A stretch of 64,000 nt of DNA, taken from Legionellaceae bacterium. Its GTDB lineage: Bacteria; Pseudomonadota; Gammaproteobacteria; Legionellales; Legionellaceae. A model generated the notes under the pieces. The model searched no databases. It was not told the origin of the DNA and saw nothing but the letters and a program-made list of their open reading frames with translations. Positions 1 to 10,311 of this stretch are shown in pieces; positions within the stretch are counted from its first letter, which is position 1, and each line of letters begins with the position of its first letter. The DNA is taken from assembly GCA_020831865.1 (NCBI GenBank), contig JAFIFT010000001.1:62001-126000 (forward strand), written 5' to 3'. Position numbers and translations under genes: made by a program.

Positions 1-292
1 GGGCATTCAGACGTCTGTTGTCGCGCAGTAGTAACGCTTCAATAGATAAATGTGGCTCATCTTCCGGGTCTTTTACCCCTTTGAGATCGCAGTGCACGTC
101 CAGATAAAGGCACAGGGCTTCCAAAAAACAGATTTGGGTGTTTCGGCTTTGATAATCTGTGGCTCCAAAAAAGGTTCGGACCGCATAGGGTTGGGGGGTA
201 TCCCTGAGCGTGCTGACGCCTATTTTTTCACAGTAATCAGTACGCAGGCGGTTGAGCCTGATGATAAATTCAAGAGATAGTAGAAATTCCAT
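1..292 (-). CDS. Unknown protein, 3' end cut by window edge
   Basis: A minus-strand frame opens at the ATG complementary to 290-292 and stays open for 97 codons to the left edge. An AGGGAG ribosome binding site (303-308 on the complement) lies ten bases upstream, which supports this start. The protein begins MEFLLSLEFIIRLNRLR and has a hydrophobic N-terminal stretch that is too short and too charged to be a clear signal peptide. An acidic DPEDEP segment lies near the visible end. I do not recognise the family. The plus-strand frame over the same bases has no ribosome binding site and looks like a shadow of this gene. Confidence 0.55.
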   Translation of the reverse strand, partial: MEFLLSLEFIIRLNRLRTDYCEKIGVSTLRDTPQPYAVRTFFGATDYQSRNTQICFLEALCLYLDVHCDLKGVKDPEDEPHLSIEALLLRDNRRLNA

Positions 293-582
293 CTTAATCT
301 TACTCCCTGTCGTATTAGGATCTATCGTTCCACGATACCATGAATTAAAGGACAATTAGAAACCAGTCTACGGCAAATATCACCAATTGCAATGGTTTTT
401 AGGATTTCAACTTCGGCATTTTTGACTTATGGCTCATAATGAATCAGATTGAACAGTAGCTATGCCTGTGAGGCTTGCTATGCAGCGAGTACCTGGCATG
501 ATCCGGGCCGAAAAGATTGATTCTTCCCTGTAAGGGAAAGGCAAAACTGCTAAAATTAAGCAGATTTCTCCTGTTATTTTTT

Positions 583-689
583 CTGGACTTTGGCCATTTT
601 TGAAAACAGGGCAAAAAATGTCGTCTTTGCTTCACTTCGTTCGCAAAGACGGGTTTTTAGCCAATTTTACAAAAATGGCCAAAGTCTAG
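583..689. repeat. Nested inverted repeat (hairpin element)
   Basis: The outer arms, 583-602 and 670-689, are inverted copies matching at 19 of 20 positions (core ACTTTGGCCATTTTTG). Inside them is a second perfect 9-bp stem, CGTCTTTGC (622-630) with GCAAAGACG (643-651), flanked by A-rich and T-rich stretches that can extend the stem. The whole can fold into one long hairpin of about 107 nt. It could be a bidirectional terminator, a small repeat element of REP or MITE type, or an RNA structure in the pyrG leader. No second copy was seen in the window. Confidence 0.6.
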
Positions 690-2422
<1,733 letters not shown>

Positions 2423-2423
<1 letters not shown>

Positions 2424-3247
2424 TGCGTTTAACAGATTTTGAAGCAGGCAACGATAAGCCTCTGTTTTTAATTGCCGGCCCCTGCGTTATTGAAAGTGAG
2501 AGCCTGGCCATAGAGACGGCCGGTTATTTAAAGGAAATATGTCATGCTCTGGGCGTGTCCTTTATTTATAAATCCTCCTTTGATAAAGCCAATCGCTCGT
2601 CGTTGAACAGTTATCGTGGTCCTGGTTTTGAACGGGGTTTAGCCATCCTGGAAAAAGTAAAAAAAGAGGTAGGTGTTTCTATCCTGACAGACGTCCATGA
2701 AGATACACCCTTATTGGAAGTGGCTGCGGTGGTAGATGTACTGCAAACTCCCGCCTTTTTATGCCGCCAGACTAATTTTATTCGTAAAGTTGCCGCGTTG
2801 AATAAGCCAGTTAATATTAAAAAAGGCCAGTTTCTGTCGCCCTGGGAAATGAAGCACGTGGTGGATAAGGCGCGTGATTGTGGTAATTCACAGATCATGG
2901 TCTGCGAGCGCGGGGTGAGTTTTGGTTATAACAATCTGGTTTCCGATATGCGTTCCCTTCATATTATGCGTGATACCGGTTGCCCGGTTGTATACGATGC
3001 AACACACTCGGTGCAGTTGCCTGGGGGCGGCAATGGTGTGTCGGGTGGACAGCGCGAGTTTATACCAGTGTTGGCAAGAGCGGCTGTTGCGGCCGGTATT
3101 GCCGGTATCTTTATGGAAACGCACCCTCAACCCGATAAAGCCTTGAGTGATGGGCCTAACAGCTGGCCACTGGATCAGATGAAAAAACTCTTGCAAAGTC
3201 TGATTGCGATTGACCGGGTCGTCAAAGAGCAAGCCAGCCCCCGGTAA
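2423..3247 (+). CDS. kdsA: 3-deoxy-D-manno-octulosonate 8-phosphate synthase
   Basis: KdsA condenses phosphoenolpyruvate and arabinose 5-phosphate to Kdo-8-phosphate, the precursor of the inner-core sugar of lipopolysaccharide. The chosen start is the ATG inside the TAATG that ends pyrG, preceded by AAAGGAAAG. It gives 274 residues starting MRLTDFEAG; the frame is open 36 codons further upstream, but those lie inside pyrG. Family motifs are plain: [11 protein letters not shown] near the N-terminus, [11 protein letters not shown], and the C-terminal [20 protein letters not shown] block. Its presence shows a Kdo-containing Gram-negative outer membrane. Confidence 0.96.
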
Positions 3248-3309
3248 GTTTCGGGATAGGCACGGCAGTTGTGTCTGGACATCATGTTTTTTTGTTTTAG
3301 GAGAGGAAG

Positions 3310-4443
3310 ATGGTACATTCGGCAAAATATATCCGAACATTAATGAATGAAATCAAAACCGGGCACTATAAATCTGCACTGGAAGAGGCCAATAAGTTGC
3401 AGGAGGATACCCCCTTTACTCCTGATGATCAGCACATGCTGTTAGGCCACCTGGTACAGGCCATAACAACAGCACAGGGTGATCCGGAAAAATGGGAAGA
3501 GCGTTCTCTCATTTTTCAGTTAAGCGCCACTCTTCTGGAGAAAAACAAGTCCTTGCGGGATGCCTTCCAACAATTACCTGAGCAGCAAGCCCGGTTTCTG
3601 GCGGCAGATTTTATGATCTATCGAAAAGATGAGTTTTTCAAAACCATGACTACGGTTTTGTACCCGGAAAAACAAATGAGTGTATTGCAGCTCTTGGATA
3701 ATACGCAGTGGCTTCGTATCGTCAAGGCTTATAAGGCCAGTAAGGATAGCGATGATCTGCGAAAATTTTGCAAATACATGATTGATGCGCATCAACCAAG
3801 CTTTCGCCAAGCCCTGCTACGTTCGGCAGCGGCTCATTTTCATTTTTTATTTGATATTCTGAAGCGTAGCCTCTATTTTTATATCGAAGTTACCGTACAT
3901 TGTTTTTTGGCTCTGGGTGTTTTGGCCGCGGGCGCTTCGCTCCTAACAGCGGCCTTGTTACTACCGGCGGCTTTTTTAGTCTTGCTCCCTTATGCCGCAG
4001 CCGCAAGTGTCGCCGCAACCATGTTGGTGATACCTTTCTTTTTTGCTGTGCTATTTTCAACGACCGCCGTACTGACGCCATTACTGCTGTTGCAGGGTAT
4101 CATGCCGGCTTTGTTTGTTGCGTTTGGTATCATGCAGGCCACCAAATCCCTGTCTGAATCGCATCAGCAAAACAACGAAGCGTATAATACGGTGCTGGAG
4201 CAATTGGATAACGCTATGGATCAAGAGGGGATGTGGTCTGATACCCCTGAAACAGCGCTTCCCGATCTGTCTTTTTTTCAGTCTGCCCGTGATGTGGTCT
4301 TCTCGTATGCGACGCACACACCGCAAGTCAGCCAAAGCAGCCGGCCGCTCGTACAGCGTTTGGGGCTGTTTGCGCAAGAGACAGCCACTTCTGATCCGGA
4401 GGCGCCAGCTGCAGCGCAACAACTGGTTGGTAACCACTTATAA
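3310..4443 (+). CDS. Unknown protein with central membrane segment
   Basis: A 377-residue protein follows kdsA after a 62-base gap and has a strong AGGAGAGGA ribosome binding site. Residues 1-185 are soluble and charged, probably helical. Residues about 190-276 are strongly hydrophobic and Ala/Leu-rich, enough for two to four membrane passes. Residues 277-377 are polar again and end in a Ser, Thr, Pro and Ala-rich tail. There is no N-terminal signal peptide. I do not recognise the family. The central hairpin-like membrane block with soluble flanks is seen in several Legionella proteins delivered to host membranes, but nothing here proves secretion. A perfect 12-bp hairpin just downstream probably ends the transcript. 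Confidence 0.8.
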   Translation: MVHSAKYIRTLMNEIKTGHYKSALEEANKLQEDTPFTPDDQHMLLGHLVQAITTAQGDPEKWEERSLIFQLSATLLEKNKSLRDAFQQLPEQQARFLAADFMIYRKDEFFKTMTTVLYPEKQMSVLQLLDNTQWLRIVKAYKASKDSDDLRKFCKYMIDAHQPSFRQALLRSAAAHFHFLFDILKRSLYFYIEVTVHCFLALGVLAAGASLLTAALLLPAAFLVLLPYAAAASVAATMLVIPFFFAVLFSTTAVLTPLLLLQGIMPALFVAFGIMQATKSLSESHQQNNEAYNTVLEQLDNAMDQEGMWSDTPETALPDLSFFQSARDVVFSYATHTPQVSQSSRPLVQRLGLFAQETATSDPEAPAAAQQLVGNHL

Positions 4444-4454
4444 TATACTCAACA

Positions 4455-4487
4455 GGATGGTGTGCCTGCGCTTGCGGCACACCATCC
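4455..4487. terminator. Hairpin, probable terminator
   Basis: GGATGGTGTGCC (4455-4466) pairs perfectly with GGCACACCATCC (4476-4487) over a nine-base loop, eleven bases after the stop codon of the preceding gene. Only a short T-poor stretch follows on either strand, so termination strength is uncertain. Confidence 0.5.
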
Positions 4488-4608
4488 ATTCTGCACCCAT
4501 AGAATAAATAACTCACAGGCATACCCTGTGCCACGCTTGGCAAATCAACCAAATTCATGATGTGACACCTGAAGTTTAGATTTATACCTCTCCACGCTCA
4601 TAAAGCGT

Positions 4609-4637
4609 TTGCAATCTATGGCGGGCTGTAATAAAAT
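4609..4637 (+). promoter_or_regulatory. Sigma-70 promoter of tRNA-Ser
   Basis: TTGCAA (4609-4614) and TAAAAT (4632-4637) are separated by exactly 17 bases. The predicted start of transcription is only a few bases before the mature 5' end of the tRNA at 4649. Confidence 0.6.
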
Positions 4638-4648
4638 TCACACCTGTC

Positions 4649-4736
4649 GGAGAGATGGCAGAGTGGTCGATTGCGGCGGTCTTGAAAACCGTTGAAGGGA
4701 AACCTTCCCAGGGTTCGAATCCCTGTCTCTCCGCCA
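4649..4736 (+). tRNA. tRNA-Ser (anticodon UGA)
   Basis: The 88-nt sequence folds as a class II tRNA. The acceptor stem GGAGAGA (4649-4655) pairs with TCTCTCC (4726-4732), followed by discriminator G and an encoded CCA (4734-4736). The anticodon stem GCGGT/ACCGT closes the seven-base loop CTTGAAA with anticodon TGA at 4683-4685. The long variable arm (GAAGGGAAACCTTC) and the T loop GGTTCGAATCC are both present. It reads UCA and, by wobble, other UCN serine codons. Confidence 0.97.
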
Positions 4737-4822
4737 AGTTGCCTTAGATTCATTGCAAAAAAGCTGGTCTGAAACCCAGACAAGCCTCGGAGCAGCCTTT
4801 GAGCCTAAAGGCTCAGTGAACC

Positions 4823-5914
4823 TTATTCAATCTGGGCGATTGAGCGAATACGCGCTGCTTCCCAAATCAGAGTTTTCAGATAATCATAAGACATGTAAAA
4901 ATTGCCTTGGTCACCCACATCTTCACCCCAGGAATTTCTCAGGGTAAATAAGCCTTTATACGCGTTTCCATCGTCATCATAGGCAATGGCATTGTCATCA
5001 TAACCGGTGATAATCATTTCATGCCCGCCCATAAAAGGAGACAGTACTATCGCTCTCAGTAGATCAGGAGATAATATCCAGCTATCCTGGTGCTGATGAT
5101 AGGTTCCAACCGCACCAAGAAAGCCTTGCTCCAATGCCCCCAGTAATACCCCAAAGACTACGCGTTCATTTTTACTGAGTGCGGTTTTAATATCGAATAC
5201 AATCTGGTCTGCATGATAGTCTTCAAAGGCATCATTCACATTCAGAATGGAAGACCAGGTAACGGTCTCGGAATCGATAGGTGTTGACAGTTGATGAAAA
5301 TCTTCCAACGTCATGCTGCTTGCAGGATCGTTTTCATCTTCCAGGGGATATTCTGTCATACCACCGCAGCCGTGAGCCGCTTCCTGTGCCTTGTCGACAT
5401 AACCAAAATGATCCATTTGCGATAGGATGAGATGACCGAAAGAACCATCCCAGCCGCTGGGCGTATAGCCATTAGCGCTTAAATAATTACCCAGCTGTAA
5501 TTGACACAACTGGCTAATTCCATCGCCAAACCGTAGAGCGGCATCATACGCTGCGGTGACGGCAAAGGTGACGCAGGTACCATGAGCGCCTTGATCCAGT
5601 ACAGGGACATGATTCATGCCCAGTTGAATGTTTTCGGGCAGTTTTTGTGGCGTGGAAAATTGCTTGTGTGCCATCGAAGGGGGAGATAACGACTTTTGGA
5701 GCTGTTTTTGTAATAGTGCTTGTTTATTCGGGGACAGTTCCAATTTCAGTAAACGAACGGCGCTTTTTTTCGGTTCTGGTTTGAGTGTTCGGGCGTAGTA
5801 GAGTGAGTGGTTTGCTGTGATTTCCTGCTTGAAAGTTCCTACAATTTGAATGCCTTGAGCATAGACTTGTGTGCTCACAAAGAGGGCACAGATAATATAT
5901 CTGGAAAGTTTCAT
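4823..5914 (-). CDS. Secreted papain-like (C1 family) cysteine protease
   Basis: A 363-residue protein begins with a typical signal peptide (MKLSRYIICALFVSTQVYA, cleavage probably after AYA-like VYA/Q). A pro-region of about 95 residues is followed by a papain-fold catalytic domain. The oxyanion Gln is in VLDQGAHGTC (about 108), the catalytic Cys is C114, the His is in GGHEMIITGYDD (H298), and the Asn is in LRNSWGEDVGDQG (N327). All four active-site residues are present and in family order, so it is probably active. The signal peptide sends it to the periplasm; from there type II secretion is possible, as for many Legionella proteases. It stands alone between tRNA-Ser and an MFS gene. Its substrate is unknown. 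Confidence 0.85.
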   Translation of the reverse strand: MKLSRYIICALFVSTQVYAQGIQIVGTFKQEITANHSLYYARTLKPEPKKSAVRLLKLELSPNKQALLQKQLQKSLSPPSMAHKQFSTPQKLPENIQLGMNHVPVLDQGAHGTCVTFAVTAAYDAALRFGDGISQLCQLQLGNYLSANGYTPSGWDGSFGHLILSQMDHFGYVDKAQEAAHGCGGMTEYPLEDENDPASSMTLEDFHQLSTPIDSETVTWSSILNVNDAFEDYHADQIVFDIKTALSKNERVVFGVLLGALEQGFLGAVGTYHQHQDSWILSPDLLRAIVLSPFMGGHEMIITGYDDNAIAYDDDGNAYKGLFTLRNSWGEDVGDQGNFYMSYDYLKTLIWEAARIRSIAQIE

Positions 5915-6000
5915 AGGGACTCCGATGGCTTGAAAAGAACAACATATTACCTATTTATACAAAAAATGTAAAGAAATTACGTTTAATTGACAGCATGGTG

Positions 6001-6006
6001 TATAAT
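6001..6006 (+). promoter_or_regulatory. Candidate -10 element of the MFS gene
   Basis: A perfect TATAAT lies 100 bases before the MFS start. A TTGACA is nearby (5987-5992), but its 8-base spacing is too short to pair with this box, and no good -35 sits at the right distance. The boxes may belong to separate weak promoters. Confidence 0.3.
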
Positions 6007-6104
6007 GCTCTACTGTTGAGTTCTGGACTTGAGTCAATACAGGTTCCCTGTGTCGCTGCGGTTTTATCTACAGACTTTGTGATTTTTATATAAGATGGTG
6101 ATGT

Positions 6105-7343
6105 ATGCTAGCCCTGCAAAAGGAATTATTACAGCAATCCAATTATCGAAACTTTGTGTTGAGCTGCATGTTGGCGATGTTTGGTAACGGTTTAACCTAT
6201 ATTACCATGATCTGGGTCTTGTTGGAGTTTCATAATTCCGTGAGTTCAACAGCCTTGTTAATGGCGGCATTTTGGCTGCCCAATGTCATACTGAGCCCGA
6301 TTGCGGGCATTATGGTGGATCGCTTTAGTCGCTGGAAATTGTTAATCATGGCCAATGGTGCACGTGCCATGTTAATTCTGTGCTTTAGCGTCCTACTCTA
6401 TCAGCATTTTTCAGCGTCGCTTATTTACGGTTTGGCCGCTTTTAGCGGTGCCGTTCTGGCCTTATATGCGCCCAGTGCCATCACGTATGTGCGTGAAATC
6501 GTGCGTGTCGAGCAATTATTGGCGGCAAATACTATCGTTGATATGGCCTATGAAATGGGAGCCGTATTGGGTATGGGTTGTGCGGGATTTCTTTTGGCTG
6601 TGTTCTCGCCGTCTGTATGCTTTTTGGTAAATGCTATTACTTATTTTATGGCGACCATTTTTGTCTACTATGCTCCTGCGCATCGCCAATCCAAATTATT
6701 GAGAAGCAGGGAGTCCATGCGTAGTCAATTTTTTGCCGGTATGCATTATCTGCGATGTCGTCCGGCGTTGATTTTAATTTACCTATTGCAGGGCTTATTT
6801 TTTGTGTGTTACATGACCGCGCCAGTTTTACTTGCGCCATTTGCCAAGTCTGTATTACACGTCAATGTATTGCAGTTTGGTTTTTTGGAGGCGGCTCTTT
6901 CAGTGGGGATTATCTCCGGCGGGCTGGTGACACCCTGGATGGCCCGATACTTTGGTGTGGAAAAAGTTATCCTTTTCCAAATTATGCTGGGTATGGTAGG
7001 TTTTTTCGGGTTTAGTCACAGTATTTGGCTGCAATGGGCGCTCTTCTTCCATTTGTTCATTGGGGTGTCGTTTTCCATTTGGGCCTTATTAACCACGCTG
7101 GCACAAGAAATGACAGCGCTTGCTTTCCAGGGACGGGTGCAGTCTCTGTTTAACAGCATTTCTGGCGTTGTGATCATGGTATTTTATTATGCTCTCGGGC
7201 ATATGGAGCATTATCAAATTGAGAGCTTGTATAATATACAGATTGCATTATATTGTCTGGCGTTACTGGTGTTTTTACTACAGCAGCAGATGCGTCGTAC
7301 TAGCGCGTCTGGGGCAGACCATCGGTTAAAATCTGTTGAATAG
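6105..7343 (+). CDS. Major facilitator superfamily exporter
   Basis: A 412-residue integral inner-membrane protein has about twelve hydrophobic segments spread over its length. The loop after the second helix reads GIMVDRFSRWKLL, the MFS signature (G-x-x-x-D-R-x-x-R/K). The overall character (short N-terminus, this loop, no large central domain) resembles the EntS/MFS_3 type of exporters for siderophores or drugs. The substrate cannot be read from the sequence. Its 3' end overlaps the convergent mutY gene by 44 bases. Confidence 0.85.
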   Translation: MLALQKELLQQSNYRNFVLSCMLAMFGNGLTYITMIWVLLEFHNSVSSTALLMAAFWLPNVILSPIAGIMVDRFSRWKLLIMANGARAMLILCFSVLLYQHFSASLIYGLAAFSGAVLALYAPSAITYVREIVRVEQLLAANTIVDMAYEMGAVLGMGCAGFLLAVFSPSVCFLVNAITYFMATIFVYYAPAHRQSKLLRSRESMRSQFFAGMHYLRCRPALILIYLLQGLFFVCYMTAPVLLAPFAKSVLHVNVLQFGFLEAALSVGIISGGLVTPWMARYFGVEKVILFQIMLGMVGFFGFSHSIWLQWALFFHLFIGVSFSIWALLTTLAQEMTALAFQGRVQSLFNSISGVVIMVFYYALGHMEHYQIESLYNIQIALYCLALLVFLLQQQMRRTSASGADHRLKSVE

Positions 7344-8352
7344 GACGGGGTAGTCCAATTTGGGATAGCTCATCATGGCGCGTCCAGCGGCCGGCTATTT
7401 CAGAGACTAAATGCCCATGATGCCTGGGATGAAAGTTGATATGCCAGACATGCAGTGTCAAATGAAAATGGCTGAAGCTGTGTTTGATCTGACCATAGGG
7501 TCTGATGTCGGGTAGGTCCGGGGGAGTCAGTGGGGATGTCTTGGTATCATCACTGTGCTCGGAAGAGTAGGTCGGCAACATCCACAAACCGCCCCATATC
7601 CCTTTAGGTGGATTTTTAACCAGATAAACTCCGTTGCTGGCCGTGATCAGTAAATAATGCTGTTCTCTTTCCGGTCGAGTTTTTCGGGTTTTTTTGACCG
7701 GATAGAGCGAAACCTGCTGATGTTTAAAGGCGGCACAGCTTTGGGTGAATGGACAGCTGGTGCAGAGCGGATTTTTGGAACGGCAATACAGGGCACCAAA
7801 ATCCATGATAGCCTGGGTATAATCCGCACAGCGTTCTGCTGGCATATGGCGTTGTGCAATGCGCCACAACTCCTTCTGTCCGTCTGCTTTGCTGTCATCA
7901 ATCCGATAGATACGTGAAAACACCCGTTTTACATTGGCATCGAGGATGGCGGTGGCTTGATTATAGGCTTGCGCACAAATGGCAGCAGCCGTTGTATTGC
8001 CAATACCCGGTAGTTTAAGCAAATCATCCATGCGGTTGGGAAAGGTCGAGCCATAGGTATCGCGGATAATCTGTGCGGCGCGGTGCAAATTTCGTGCCCG
8101 ACTGTAATAGCCCAGGCCTGACCAAAGCGCCATGACAGCATCTATTGGTGCGTCTGCCAGACTGGTAATATCAGGGAAATGCTGGGTAAAACGCTCAAAA
8201 TACGGTATCACGGTTTTCACCTGGGTTTGCTGGAGCATGATTTCCGAGAGCCAGACGAAATAGGGACTGCGAGGATGTTGCCAGGGAAGATCTTTCCGAC
8301 CGTTCTCATCAAACCAGTGCAGAAGAATATTGGAAAACGTGCGTGCGGTCAT
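7300..8352 (-). CDS. mutY: A/G-specific adenine DNA glycosylase
   Basis: MutY removes adenine mispaired with 8-oxoguanine. The 350-residue protein has the helix-hairpin-helix glycosylase core with catalytic Glu in WLSEIMLQQTQV (E37), the LPGIGNTTA hairpin, and catalytic Asp in AILDANVKRV (D138). A [4Fe-4S] cluster motif, CX6CX2CX5C, uses C190, C197, C200 and C206. A C-terminal MutT-like domain (about 225-350) recognises 8-oxoG. Length and motifs are those of an intact enzyme. It converges on the MFS gene, with a 44-base overlap of coding ends. Confidence 0.95.
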   Translation of the reverse strand: MTARTFSNILLHWFDENGRKDLPWQHPRSPYFVWLSEIMLQQTQVKTVIPYFERFTQHFPDITSLADAPIDAVMALWSGLGYYSRARNLHRAAQIIRDTYGSTFPNRMDDLLKLPGIGNTTAAAICAQAYNQATAILDANVKRVFSRIYRIDDSKADGQKELWRIAQRHMPAERCADYTQAIMDFGALYCRSKNPLCTSCPFTQSCAAFKHQQVSLYPVKKTRKTRPEREQHYLLITASNGVYLVKNPPKGIWGGLWMLPTYSSEHSDDTKTSPLTPPDLPDIRPYGQIKHSFSHFHLTLHVWHINFHPRHHGHLVSEIAGRWTRHDELSQIGLPRPIQQILTDGLPQTR

Positions 8353-8560
8353 TCAATCAATCGCTCAAGGGTTATTTTTAGGGCCAAGGATACGATACTC
8401 ACACAGGCTGTCAACGAATTTTTTTAGAGTAGCTATTGCCTTATGCCTGATAAATCGATATTCTGATAGTCACCCTTTTAAAAATAAAAAGGAAAAACCA
8501 GACGTTCACCAGCTTTAGCTTTACTCAGGATGAGACGGCAAAATAATGGAGGATAGCGTC

Positions 8561-9214
8561 ATGAAAAAAAATCAATGGGAAATCATAATACTCAAACCAA
8601 CCCCTGTTTTTCAAGCATTTATAGCCTCACAATGTCCAGATGTTGAGGCACCCGATTATAACCTTCTAAAAACGGATACTACCGCCTATATCATTCCGCG
8701 CCAAGCGGATGATGAATCGACTTTAAATCTAATCGAGAGCAATTTCAAGCGAATGTTTCATTTTGAAATTAGTCGCTGGTTAGGGGATGAGGTGCAACAT
8801 GACATTAAGGGCAGCTTTTTAGATTTTCTCTGTTGCTTTAAATTTGAATTGCATTCGCAAATGGTATTATTGGAAAAAGAGATACAGGATGTGCAGCAAT
8901 TATTTTGTGTTCGTCCGCGTTCTATATTATTACAATGGATGCGTTCCATGGTACAAAATCAGCCCGAGCTTCATGATGTATTGGAGCGTGTTGAAGTGTC
9001 ACATCTTGCTGAAAATGCCACTGTTGTTCTTAAAAACTTTGTGCGTCCTGATGAGGTGAAAAACTTTATCCGCGTATATTATCCCGATATTTATTCGGCA
9101 GAAATGTTGCGTATGTGTGACCAGGTTGATCATTGGCCCAAACTGGAAAATTATCAGGATTTCATGCGGTATTTTACCATTGATATTCATTCGCAAGTGG
9201 TTCATTTGAGCTAG
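8561..9214 (+). CDS. Unknown protein, first gene of a coupled pair
   Basis: A 217-residue soluble protein starts MKKNQWEIIILKPTP. I chose ATG 8561 because GGAGG lies eight bases upstream; the in-frame ATG at 8546 has none. There is no signal peptide or membrane segment. The sequence is rich in aromatic, Asp and Glu residues, with many helices suggested and no motif I recognise. Two segments look internally similar in type: FQAFIASQCPDVEAPDYNLL near the N-terminus and VKNFIRVYYPDIYSAEML near residue 168, each an F-I-x-x-x-x-P-D pattern, which hints at a duplicated fold. The next gene begins 11 bases after the stop, with its ribosome binding site against this stop codon. Confidence 0.75.
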   Translation: MKKNQWEIIILKPTPVFQAFIASQCPDVEAPDYNLLKTDTTAYIIPRQADDESTLNLIESNFKRMFHFEISRWLGDEVQHDIKGSFLDFLCCFKFELHSQMVLLEKEIQDVQQLFCVRPRSILLQWMRSMVQNQPELHDVLERVEVSHLAENATVVLKNFVRPDEVKNFIRVYYPDIYSAEMLRMCDQVDHWPKLENYQDFMRYFTIDIHSQVVHLS

Positions 9215-9225
9215 GGAGGTTGGCT

Positions 9226-10164
9226 ATGGAACCTGTATCAATAGCGTTGATATGCGCATTATCTTTCGGCGTGGTGGTTGCCTTTTCGGTATTTATTCAC
9301 CAAGTGTTACTCAGCCGGGATAAAAGCTTAAACGATCAGGCACAACAGCGTGCTCTCAGTCAGGAAGCGGAAGAATTGGCACGAATTCGTCTTGAAATGA
9401 AGGAGAACAAATCACGCTTTGAGACCCATTATCAAGTCTTGGGGGAAAATAAGGAAGGGATTCAGTATCTTGATCAGAAAATTGAAGAGATCTTGCAGAA
9501 AAAGGAGGATTTGGTGCAGCGTTATGCTCAGATTACCCTGGATGAATCCTCTGCCATTATTAGCGGTGAGCAGTCGCAGGAGCGCAAAGGTAAATGTGAT
9601 CGTCTACAGTCCGAGATTGATGCGGAAATTGATTTTTATCAAAAGGAAATTGAATACTATCAAAAACGACGGGATGGTTTGTGGGACAGTCACCGCGATC
9701 TGCTCGATCATCTGATGAATCAGGAGAAAATCCGTAACGAAAATATGGATAAACTTTATAAAAAACACTCATCCATGTTGCAGAAGATTTTTATCCGTCA
9801 TAATCAAAATAGTGAAAAAGTGGCAACGGAAAGTATTAGTGCCGGTACGCAGGGCTTTAAATCGATTATCATGGCGCCACTTTTATTTCTGATGCAGTGT
9901 TTTGGTATGGGAAAAGGGCTGTCTCTGGATAAACTAAAAGATGAGCTGGCCTCGCGTGAAGCGGTTTCTGATGTCGAATCCGACCTGAATGAGCCAGATG
10001 AGCCCTCTGTTGAGAGCGACCGTGATGAGGAGGCTGATGTTTCGGATGCGGAGTCGATGGATGAGGATACAGAAGATGAAACTGATGAGTATGACGCACT
10101 GCGTAAGACTAGCCGCTACCCTGATGTTGGTAAACTCAAAAAAAGAGCCTATGCCATGGAGTAG
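9226..10164 (+). CDS. Membrane-anchored coiled-coil protein with acidic tail
   Basis: A 312-residue protein starts at ATG 9226, six bases after AGGGAGG; a TTG two codons earlier is less likely. Residues about 4-29 form one membrane helix with no cleavage site, so it is an N-terminal anchor. Residues about 35-200 are charged and heptad-like, with many Glu, Lys and Gln, and should form long coiled coils. Residues about 225-240 are moderately hydrophobic. Residues 250-300 are dominated by Asp, Glu and Ser, and the tail ends with basic residues. I do not recognise the family. Coupling with 8561-9214 suggests the two products act together, perhaps as a scaffold at the inner membrane. A strong terminator follows at once. 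Confidence 0.8.
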   Translation: MEPVSIALICALSFGVVVAFSVFIHQVLLSRDKSLNDQAQQRALSQEAEELARIRLEMKENKSRFETHYQVLGENKEGIQYLDQKIEEILQKKEDLVQRYAQITLDESSAIISGEQSQERKGKCDRLQSEIDAEIDFYQKEIEYYQKRRDGLWDSHRDLLDHLMNQEKIRNENMDKLYKKHSSMLQKIFIRHNQNSEKVATESISAGTQGFKSIIMAPLLFLMQCFGMGKGLSLDKLKDELASREAVSDVESDLNEPDEPSVESDRDEEADVSDAESMDEDTEDETDEYDALRKTSRYPDVGKLKKRAYAME

Positions 10165-10184
10165 GCCTCTTTGTGTCTCTGTTT

Positions 10185-10212
10185 ATCCCTGCTCTGGTCA
10201 GGGATTTTTTTT
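10185..10212 (+). terminator. Rho-independent terminator
   Basis: ATCCCTG (10185-10191) pairs with CAGGGAT (10199-10205) and is followed by a run of eight T. It lies 20 bases after the coiled-coil gene and should close that two-gene unit. Confidence 0.85.
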
Positions 10213-10311
10213 GGATGTTGTTTTACCTTTGAAGCAAGAGGCAATAGTCGGGATCTTCAGGTACAATGGCAGTAAGGCTATAGCAATATCATCGAGTTGG
10301 CAGGGGGTAAT

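Noticed and set aside
50-280. A plus-strand frame at the left edge
   Set aside because: No ribosome binding site, while the minus strand over the same bases has a good one and an open frame to the edge.
444-635. A 63-residue minus-strand frame upstream of pyrG
   Set aside because: It runs through the nested palindrome, has no ribosome binding site and has a composition expected of a chance frame.
4649-4736. tRNA-Ser as an attachment site for an integrated element
   Set aside because: No integrase gene and no second copy of the tRNA 3' end were seen nearby; the neighbours look like ordinary chromosome.
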